Notes under the pieces: generated by a model
Database searches by the model: none
What the model was told of the DNA's origin: nothing
Seen by the model: the letters and a program-made list of their open reading frames with translations, nothing else
In this document: positions 36,727 through 42,418 of the stretch, one piece after another
Layout of the letters: each line of letters begins with the position of its first letter
How positions within the stretch are numbered: the first letter of the stretch is position 1
DNA from: Novosphingobium sp. AP12
GTDB lineage: Bacteria > Pseudomonadota > Alphaproteobacteria > Sphingomonadales > Sphingomonadaceae
Reading direction: 5' to 3'
Length of the DNA stretch: 64,000 nt
Assembly (NCBI RefSeq): GCF_000281975.1
Contig: NZ_AKKE01000125.1
Span: forward strand, 1 to 64,000
Made by a program: the position numbers and the translations under genes

Positions 36727-37200
36727 TCAGATCGGGGGCGGCTCGTACAGCGTTTGCTGCCGCACACGGGCGACGTCGAATACGTACTCTCTCCAGGGGA
36801 AGCGCTGTTCCAGCGTCGGAACCGGCTCACTCAGCCGCAGAGCTTCGGCCTTGCGGATCTCCAGCGCCGCACGCTTCGTTTCGGCCTCATCGCTCCACCA
36901 CGCGTAAAGACGAACCAGGTTCACGGTGAGCCATGGACCGACGGCCACGAGCGGAAAGACGACAGCCTGAGTCTTTGGTCCAAACAACGCTAATCCTAGG
37001 GCCATTAGGACCACGACCAGGGTGATGCCGATCCAACGCGCGGGCTGCGGTCGTTGCGCATAAACGAATTGGATCATCCACAGATCGCGCGTGAAGCTCA
37101 GGAACGTGACGTGAAGCAGCACGCTAGCGCCGAGCATCGCCGCGATCGCCAGAAGTGCGCCGATCGCATATCCGACGAGCATGCCCAATGAACCGCTCAC
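36727..37200 (-). CDS. Hypothetical inner-membrane protein, third gene of a small operon
   Basis: A 157-aa protein with four predicted helices: about 7-30, 37-45 (weak), 57-75 and 80-100. A charged cytoplasmic C-terminal half follows (ETKRAALEIRKAEALRLSEP). It starts at GTG 37200, overlapping the upstream gene's stop as GTGA, so the two are coupled. No family is recognised. It may work with the larger membrane protein encoded before it. Confidence 0.62.
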   Translation of the reverse strand: MSGSLGMLVGYAIGALLAIAAMLGASVLLHVTFLSFTRDLWMIQFVYAQRPQPARWIGITLVVVLMALGLALFGPKTQAVVFPLVAVGPWLTVNLVRLYAWWSDEAETKRAALEIRKAEALRLSEPVPTLEQRFPWREYVFDVARVRQQTLYEPPPI

Positions 37201-38048
37201 GCGCCAACTTCGTCGAGGCTGTCCGGAACGGTCGCGTCGATCGCCTCCAGCAAGGAATTCGCGATGCTGTGAACCACGACGTTGTTGATGACCCGCGCGT
37301 CGAGGGCGACAACGCCTCCGGTGTAATCTTTCTGATGATGGCGAACGCGATTGGTGGGCTCCTCAGGCGTCCGCTTGCCTCTCCCGATCCAGGTGCGCCG
37401 CGCAGCACCCGCTTCCTCCGAGGAGCCAAGCTCGTACAGGAACCGTTCCGGGCGTGCGAGCGCGATCGAGAGGATTTCGCCCTTGTCTCCTTGCCGAAGG
37501 TCGATGATCGGCCCCTTGTAGGCGATGCCGTAATTGCCACTCATGGTGGACGTGTAGACATGCCCGACCGGCGTGTAGCCGTTTTCGGCCGGGCGCGTCA
37601 CATGCTCGAACACCCAACCTTGCCCATTGAAGTCTTGACGCTCGAACGCGAGGTCGAAGGCGTCGCTCATCATGAAAGAGCCCACGGCGATGCACTCTAG
37701 CAGCAGCGTTCCCGAAAGCGCGATGGCATCCGCAAGCGGCATCGGATTGCCTTCGATTGCCTGGAAAAACGAAGCGATCGGGTTTCCTACGACGGGGCCA
37801 TAGTCCAGCGCAGGAACAAGCGTATGGACGGCCGCGCAAAAACTGATCGTGATGCTCGCCAAGGTGAAAGCGGCGGTATGAACGATGATCGAGACGAAGA
37901 CCGCGATCAGCAGGGCGCTGATGGTGGTCAGGGCCATTTCGGGACGCCGCGCTCCTCCTCTGCGCGTTCGGAAGTTGAACGCAGCGAGGACCGCCAGACC
38001 GGGCAGCAAAACAAGCACGCAGGCCAAAAGGCCGAGCGTCAAAGCCAT
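37197..38048 (-). CDS. Hypothetical inner-membrane protein, second gene of a small operon
   Basis: A 283-aa protein with helices at about 3-24, 40-72 and 105-125. The remaining half is soluble and contains a glycine-rich beta-like region (GYTPVGHVYTSTMSGNYGIA) followed by a basic stretch. No known domain is recognised. It lies 3 bp after the small 62-codon gene and overlaps the next gene by four bases. The three-gene unit looks like plasmid-type accessory membrane functions. Confidence 0.62.
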   Translation of the reverse strand: MALTLGLLACVLVLLPGLAVLAAFNFRTRRGGARRPEMALTTISALLIAVFVSIIVHTAAFTLASITISFCAAVHTLVPALDYGPVVGNPIASFFQAIEGNPMPLADAIALSGTLLLECIAVGSFMMSDAFDLAFERQDFNGQGWVFEHVTRPAENGYTPVGHVYTSTMSGNYGIAYKGPIIDLRQGDKGEILSIALARPERFLYELGSSEEAGAARRTWIGRGKRTPEEPTNRVRHHQKDYTGGVVALDARVINNVVVHSIANSLLEAIDATVPDSLDEVGA

Positions 38049-38051
38049 GGA

Positions 38052-38240
38052 TTAAGCGCTTACTGGCTTTTTCTGCGCCGCGAAAATGACCCGCCCGGTA
38101 GAAGCATCTCGCTTCACCTGGCCTTTGCCTTGAGCCATCCTCCGCTCTTTTTCGAGACGGATCAACTCATCATAGCCGCCGGCCTTCCGAGCCGCAGCTC
38201 CCGCAGTGCGCTGTTGATCGAGAGTTAGAAAGCTTGCCAT
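38052..38240 (-). CDS. Small basic hypothetical protein
   Basis: A 62-aa soluble, Lys/Arg-rich protein (TLDQQRTAGAAARKAGGYDE, then IRLEKERRMAQGKGQVKRD). No membrane segment and no family recognised. It is the first gene of a leftward three-gene unit, 3 bp before the 283-aa membrane protein gene. No clear ribosome-binding site precedes ATG 38240. Confidence 0.5.
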   Translation of the reverse strand: MASFLTLDQQRTAGAAARKAGGYDELIRLEKERRMAQGKGQVKRDASTGRVIFAAQKKPVSA

Positions 38241-38357
38241 GGATCGAAGATAGTACCTTTCCCGTCTCCAGTAAATGCGTGATGGCTGCCGTCAGTTGCA
38301 ATCCGAGATAACGTTCGATGGCTTGACCGCAGCGCCTCCCAGCGCTTTCATGTATCT

Positions 38358-38924
38358 ATGTCGTGGATTTCATATCAGGAGTGGCAGCGCGAGGACCCTC
38401 AGAACCGGCCAGGTATTTCGCTCGCAGACGGCTACCTCGCTGGCGCGGCGGTGTCCCTGCAGGTCAGAACTGACGATGTCTGGATCGCTGAGATTTTGGG
38501 CGTTGAGGTGACGAATGACGGTGCTCCCGACGAGCTAGCGGGACCCAGACGGGAGCTTATGAGCCGACTGGCTGAGGCGCGGTCCTCACTCACCACAGGG
38601 CAGAACACCTACGTCCCTACGCTGGACGCCTCTGCGGACGGCGAGTTCGACCTGAGCGGTTGGGCGTCGGGCTTTCTTGAGGCAACGGGTTCCGATCTGG
38701 ATATGTGGTTATACCACCTTGCTGGGAGTCCAGAGTGCACCCTTCTTGGTCTTCTGGGAACCCACGCGGTCGGTCCGATGGGTGATGCCGGCAAGGCCCA
38801 CATAGCAGCGCACGAGAAGCGGCAAGATCTCGAGATGCTTCAGGCTCGATCTTGGGAGTTCGTCCCCGGCCTGTTGCAGGTGCTCTATGATCGGAAGGTC
38901 GAGTTGGGCGATCTAGGCGCATAA
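38358..38924 (+). CDS. Hypothetical acidic cytoplasmic protein
   Basis: A 188-aa acidic protein without signal or membrane helices. The segment LSGWASGFLEATG near residue 95 recalls the WCQGFL-type motif of YecA/UPF0149 proteins, but the rest does not clearly fit. It faces the leftward 162-aa membrane protein gene and ends 9 bp from it. No function is proposed. Confidence 0.5.
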   Translation: MSWISYQEWQREDPQNRPGISLADGYLAGAAVSLQVRTDDVWIAEILGVEVTNDGAPDELAGPRRELMSRLAEARSSLTTGQNTYVPTLDASADGEFDLSGWASGFLEATGSDLDMWLYHLAGSPECTLLGLLGTHAVGPMGDAGKAHIAAHEKRQDLEMLQARSWEFVPGLLQVLYDRKVELGDLGA

Positions 38925-38933
38925 CGCCCTCCT

Positions 38934-39422
38934 TCAGCCCAAAGGCGCGTTGCGTTGCCGCGCAATATCGCCCCAGTCTTGCCACGGCCGATCAACCTGC
39001 CCACGTCTCCGGGCGCGAATGCACAGCATGGTAGCTCCGAGCATCAGCAATATGACGAGCGCTGTCGGCGCGCCCCTGGCGACCGCGTACGCCTCGCGCG
39101 AAATCGAGATCGAAGCCCATCGTGCGAAGTGAGCACCGAGGCACAACACCTGGAACGATGTCGCCCACAGGGGCCAGATCCGTCGTGCATGGAGCGCAAT
39201 GGCTCCAAAGCCAAGGAACCCGATGAGATCGGCACCGAGCGATGACACGTCCACCGTCACGAACTTGCTTGGAAACAGCATCTCCACCGTCAGTTGGAAC
39301 ACACCCAGCGCGACGATCGAAGCTACGCCCAGGCGCTCCGGCGCGCCCCCTTTCCATAAAATGAAGAGGAGCGAGAGCGCCATGAACGTGGCCCACGGAA
39401 TGGCGACATCGCTCAACGTCAT
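38934..39422 (-). CDS. Hypothetical multi-helix membrane protein paired with a LuxR-type regulator
   Basis: A 162-aa protein with about five transmembrane segments (roughly 8-24, 30-50, 62-80, 85-105 and 118-135) and a basic C-terminal tail. I chose ATG 39422, where hydrophobic sequence begins; in-frame sequence to 39593 upstream overlaps the regulator gene's end and is poorly composed. It lies 64 bp downstream of the membrane-anchored LuxR-type gene in the same direction, so the two may form a sensor/regulator pair. No family is named. Confidence 0.6.
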   Translation of the reverse strand: MTLSDVAIPWATFMALSLLFILWKGGAPERLGVASIVALGVFQLTVEMLFPSKFVTVDVSSLGADLIGFLGFGAIALHARRIWPLWATSFQVLCLGAHFARWASISISREAYAVARGAPTALVILLMLGATMLCIRARRRGQVDRPWQDWGDIARQRNAPLG

Positions 39423-39486
39423 GACGACACCTGTGGGTGTAGGCCTCGAGCATCGGCGAGGCGCTCCGTCAACGGATTTCGGAAAA

Positions 39487-40035
39487 TCAAAGCAGCCGGC
39501 CCAAGGCGTCGGAGATCGCCAGCATCGCCGCAAACGTAACCGCCACACACATCGCAAGAAAAAGCACGAGCCCCAAGCGACCAAACTTCCCAAGCTTCAC
39601 GTCCAGCGCCTGTAATCCAAAAGGCCGCTCGGCCAAGGAAGGAGGGTCTTGGTCGCGATGGAGCAAGTGCACTGTAGGGTCGGCGGTCAGGATCATATCG
39701 GCGTCCAGGACAGGATCATCGACCTGTTCCACGGCTTTGGGTGGGCAGTCGACTGCCTCCGATACATATGTGGTTTTTCCACATATGGCCTGAAGTTCGG
39801 TGTATCGCCTGACAGTGTCCTTGCGGTCGGCAGTCCCCCACCTATCACGCACCTTCGATATCCGCTGGTCGATCGTATTGGGATGAATCCCCAGCCTCCG
39901 GGCGATCCTCTTTGACGTCAGATGCTCAGTGAGCAGGTCGAAGACTTCGACTTGCTTGGGCGTAAGCTGGGCAAGCAGTTCCGCAGCCTGCTCGGGCGTC
40001 GTCAACGGAAATTGGTCTACACTATCTTCCGACAT
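39487..40035 (-). CDS. Membrane-anchored LuxR-type (GerE-like HTH) regulator
   Basis: A 182-aa protein with its helix-turn-helix at the N-terminus: LTPKQVEVFDLLTEHLTSKRIARRLGIHPNTIDQRI (about residues 23-60). A middle linker follows, then one C-terminal transmembrane helix (about 152-175). LuxR-type HTH domains normally sit at the C-terminus, so the order is reversed and the DNA-binding domain is tethered to the membrane from inside. I chose ATG 40035; upstream codons to 40101 are Arg/Pro-rich and unlikely. An inverted repeat inside the gene (39766-39786) matches one upstream (40230-40248). Confidence 0.78.
   Translation of the reverse strand: MSEDSVDQFPLTTPEQAAELLAQLTPKQVEVFDLLTEHLTSKRIARRLGIHPNTIDQRISKVRDRWGTADRKDTVRRYTELQAICGKTTYVSEAVDCPPKAVEQVDDPVLDADMILTADPTVHLLHRDQDPPSLAERPFGLQALDVKLGKFGRLGLVLFLAMCVAVTFAAMLAISDALGRLL
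39766..39786. repeat. TATGTGG-N5-CCACATA inverted repeat inside the LuxR-type gene
   Basis: CATATGTGG-TTTTT-CCACATATG (39765-39787) has perfect 9-bp arms within the regulator's coding sequence. The inner 19 bp match the site at 40230-40248 in 18 of 19 positions when one is reversed. Confidence 0.7.
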
Positions 40036-40229
40036 TGGTCCTGGCCTCGACGTCGCCGAAGCTCCTTGGCACCTCGATCGGGAAAACGGAAGAGAGCGCA
40101 CACGTCAGTGCCAACAGCCGGATGAGCAATAGATGAAAAGCCGTTCAACCGCGCATGACTAACGGCGGGTTAACCATTAGTAACGAATGCAATGCTGATC
40201 ATCGGTATTAGGACTATATTTTTTGCCAG

Positions 40230-40248
40230 TATGTGGAAGAACCACATA
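40230..40248. promoter_or_regulatory. Candidate operator upstream of the LuxR-type regulator
   Basis: AGTATGTGG-AAGAA-CCACATACT (40228-40250), with perfect 9-bp arms, lies in the divergent region between the LuxR-type gene (start 40035) and a small rightward gene (start 40346). Its near-identity to the copy inside the regulator gene suggests a binding site for that regulator or another dimeric protein. Confidence 0.6.
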
Positions 40249-40345
40249 CTCGGCGACCATAATTGACCGGCCCGTCCCCGACAGGGCAGTTCTACGCATC
40301 GAGGGTGAAGCACAGACCCTGTTTGTGAGCGCATGGAGAGCGCAA

Positions 40346-40546
40346 ATGGTCCAATTTCACGATCTTCAAATCCTGCTAGATGCCAACAATCGTTTTGAAT
40401 TGACCCAGAGCGTGGAAGGCTTGGCGATCGACGAGCTCGAGCGTGTATGCGACAGGGTGCTTGCATCCGATCCACTCGAACCCCTCGCTTTCAGGCTAGG
40501 CCCTATCATCGAACACGCCCGTGAGCTTCAGGCCCCCGACGACTGA
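40346..40546 (+). CDS. Small hypothetical protein
   Basis: A 66-aa acidic, probably helical protein (VQFHDLQILLDANNRFELTQ, then DELERVCDRVLASDPLEPLA). ATG 40346 has GGAGAG upstream at normal spacing. The open frame reaches back to 40223, but that would run over the inverted repeat at 40228-40250. No family recognised. It is followed at 51 bp by the FadR-like gene. Confidence 0.45.
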   Translation: MVQFHDLQILLDANNRFELTQSVEGLAIDELERVCDRVLASDPLEPLAFRLGPIIEHARELQAPDD

Positions 40547-40597
40547 TAATTCGAGGACCTCTCTTCCGTATGGCGCGCCCTGTGATACGCAAAGGGC

Positions 40598-41284
40598 ATG
40601 CAAATCGTCGACGACATCCAGACTCTCTACAGCGAAGCGGCCAAAGAGCTTCGCACCAGCGACGATGCGAAGCTGGAGGCCCTGAGATTGCGGATCGCGC
40701 AGGGCGACGTCTTCGGCACCGGCATCACCCCGGCCCTTCTCGCGAGGCTACTGGACGAGACCGCTGAGGAGGCAGCAGCCCATTTTGCGGCGCTGCGCAG
40801 CGCAGGCTTCATTCAAAGTAGTCTCACCCAATTTTCCTGGGCCAACCTCGATCCTCACGATAGGGCGCGCACTCTCGACAACCTCTCGATGATCGAAGCC
40901 AATGTTGCTCTCCGGTGCCGCTACCTCGACATGAAGCCGGTCTTGCCGGCACTGCAACGCCTCGCCGGCGTCATTGAACAACACGCGCAGAACGACGAAC
41001 TGCTCGAGGTGTGCTTGGCGGTACAGCGTTTATTCCTGGTGCTGGTCGCCACCGTCAACGCGCCGCCGCTGTTCCGAGAGTACGCCGCATATGCAAACGC
41101 CAGCACGGCCTATGCCTGGTCCATGGCTCAGAACCCGGGGGCGGCCATGCATATCAGCGACATGATTTGCAGTATGATTGAGGCTCTCAAGAAAGGCGAC
41201 GGGGTCTCGGCCGCCCGAGCCGCGACGTATCTGCGTTCGATGCCGACGGGGGAGGAGAATCTAGCTGTCCCGCTTTGCGGCTAA
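40598..41284 (+). CDS. GntR/FadR-like regulator, rightward member of a convergent pair
   Basis: A 228-aa protein. The N-terminal part (about 1-75) can form a winged-helix-like unit (TPALLARLLDETAEEAAAHF). The C-terminal part (about 90-225) is all-helical, with R..YLDMKPVLPALQRLAG and VCLAVQRLFLVLVATVN resembling the FCD ligand domain of FadR-type GntR regulators. The DNA-binding half is weakly conserved, so the call is tentative. Its stop overlaps the end of the convergent partner by four bases. Confidence 0.5.
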   Translation: MQIVDDIQTLYSEAAKELRTSDDAKLEALRLRIAQGDVFGTGITPALLARLLDETAEEAAAHFAALRSAGFIQSSLTQFSWANLDPHDRARTLDNLSMIEANVALRCRYLDMKPVLPALQRLAGVIEQHAQNDELLEVCLAVQRLFLVLVATVNAPPLFREYAAYANASTAYAWSMAQNPGAAMHISDMICSMIEALKKGDGVSAARAATYLRSMPTGEENLAVPLCG

Positions 41285-42066
41285 ACCGTCAACGGAACCG
41301 CGATCCCGGAGCACCTGTCCACCGGCAGAAACAATGGATACACTGGATGCGACATGGCTAGCACTCGTCCACGCACGTCGGGCTCTCGGGCCTCAGTACG
41401 CCCCAAGAGCTGCGCTCTATCGAAGCGGAGGGATGGGTTCGAAGATAGACCAAGTTCAAGAGCGCGCCGCACATTCTCGAAGATTTTGACCTGACCTTCC
41501 CGGACGCCAGGCAGATCGCCTTCCAAGGCCTTTACATTCTGAGCAGCCACTTTGCCGACCACTTTGCGCAGGGACGGGTGCGAGATAAGCAAAAGCCATA
41601 GAAGGCGGTAATATGCCTGCGGGATCAGTTTGTGAGCGACCTCCGCGATCGTGCGGCGCTCCCCCGCGCCAAACAGTGCGCTCACCCACTCAAGCGCGCT
41701 CAGAAGGAACGCCTCATTGGCCGGGTCGGTACTCGCCATCACGCCCGCCAGCTGCTGCAACTTTTGAAGGCGGACCCCGCGTTCTCGAATGACCCTTGCG
41801 GCACAGATTTCGACGAAGACCTCCAGCCTGTCGGTGCATTCGAGCATACTGTCCGAGCACCAGACTGCAGGCGTGTAGCTACGCTTATGCTTGATGAGGT
41901 AGCCATCGGTCGACAGCGCGTTGAGCACGCCGATCGTGGCCGAGTGCGTGAGCCCCGATGTATCGGTGAACGTCTTGGTGACAAGCCGTTCGTCCGGAGC
42001 GAACTCATCCATAAGAAGCCGCCGACGGAGATCGAGGTAAAACTTGAGCTGTGCGGCCTGCGGCAT
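41281..42066 (-). CDS. GntR/FadR-like regulator, leftward member of a convergent pair
   Basis: A 261-aa protein with an N-terminal winged helix (LKFYLDLRRRLLMDEFAPDE, then LTHSATIGVLNALSTDGYLIKHKR; about 6-75) and a helical FCD-like C-terminal region (CTDRLEVFVEICAARVIRERG, about 88-215). I chose ATG 42066 with GAGG seven bases upstream; a TTG at 42120 would add 18 residues. It is convergent with the 228-aa regulator and the two share general architecture. Their place between accessory genes and the tra operon suggests control of the element, not of metabolism; this is inference. Confidence 0.58.
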   Translation of the reverse strand: MPQAAQLKFYLDLRRRLLMDEFAPDERLVTKTFTDTSGLTHSATIGVLNALSTDGYLIKHKRSYTPAVWCSDSMLECTDRLEVFVEICAARVIRERGVRLQKLQQLAGVMASTDPANEAFLLSALEWVSALFGAGERRTIAEVAHKLIPQAYYRLLWLLLISHPSLRKVVGKVAAQNVKALEGDLPGVREGQVKIFENVRRALELGLSSNPSLRFDRAQLLGRTEAREPDVRGRVLAMSHPVYPLFLPVDRCSGIAVPLTV

Positions 42067-42152
42067 CTTAGCCTCTATGACTGATGACAATGCGTAATCA
42101 CCGACCGCTTCTAGCTGCAAGCATCCTTAACAAACCTTTCCCCAAACATCAC

Positions 42153-42180
42153 GGCTCGCGCTGGCTTTTGGCCGCGAGCC
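42153..42180 (+). promoter_or_regulatory. Leader hairpin before the small membrane gene at 42210
   Basis: GGCTCGCG and CGCGAGCC form an 8-bp GC-rich stem with a 12-nt loop, followed by ATGATATTTTT. This has the look of an intrinsic terminator or attenuator 30 bp before the small gene's start. Confidence 0.5.
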
Positions 42181-42209
42181 ATGATATTTTTGAGGAAAGG
42201 AGCCTTGCC

Positions 42210-42407
42210 ATGTTGCCTTATGATGGAAGCCCCGGCGGTAATGCGCTCGGTATGCAGTTCGACGAACAACTACGTCGCTCGCATGAGGCGACCGTAGCGG
42301 CAGCGCTGGACGTCGACGATGGGCCTAGCACACCGCTTCAAATGGCCGCCGCTCTTCTTGGACTGATCGTATTTCTCGTCGTGATGCTCTACGGGACCGT
42401 GGGTTAA
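42210..42407 (+). CDS. Small single-helix membrane protein
   Basis: A 65-aa protein: a hydrophilic N-terminal 40 residues (MQFDEQLRRSHEATVAAALD) and one C-terminal transmembrane helix (about 44-62). AGGAAAGGAG precedes ATG 42210. It converges on traG, sharing the last four bases, and its stop lies inside a strong terminator hairpin. No family recognised. A leader hairpin precedes it. A tail-anchored regulator or surface-exclusion-type function is possible but unsupported. Confidence 0.55.
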   Translation: MLPYDGSPGGNALGMQFDEQLRRSHEATVAAALDVDDGPSTPLQMAAALLGLIVFLVVMLYGTVG

Positions 42408-42418
42408 CGCCCACGGTC
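42395..42418. terminator. Hairpin terminator at the convergent ends of traG and the small membrane gene
   Basis: GACCGTGGG / CCCACGGTC forms a perfect 9-bp stem with loop TTAACG. The loop carries both stop codons, which share TTAA. TTTAT follows on the plus strand. It probably ends the rightward gene and may end the tra operon as well. Confidence 0.75.

Noticed and set aside
39766..39786. DnaA-box-like TTTTCCACA in the inverted repeat
   Set aside because: Only one arm fits the DnaA consensus, the site lies in a coding sequence, and no AT-rich or replication gene context is present; an operator explains it better.
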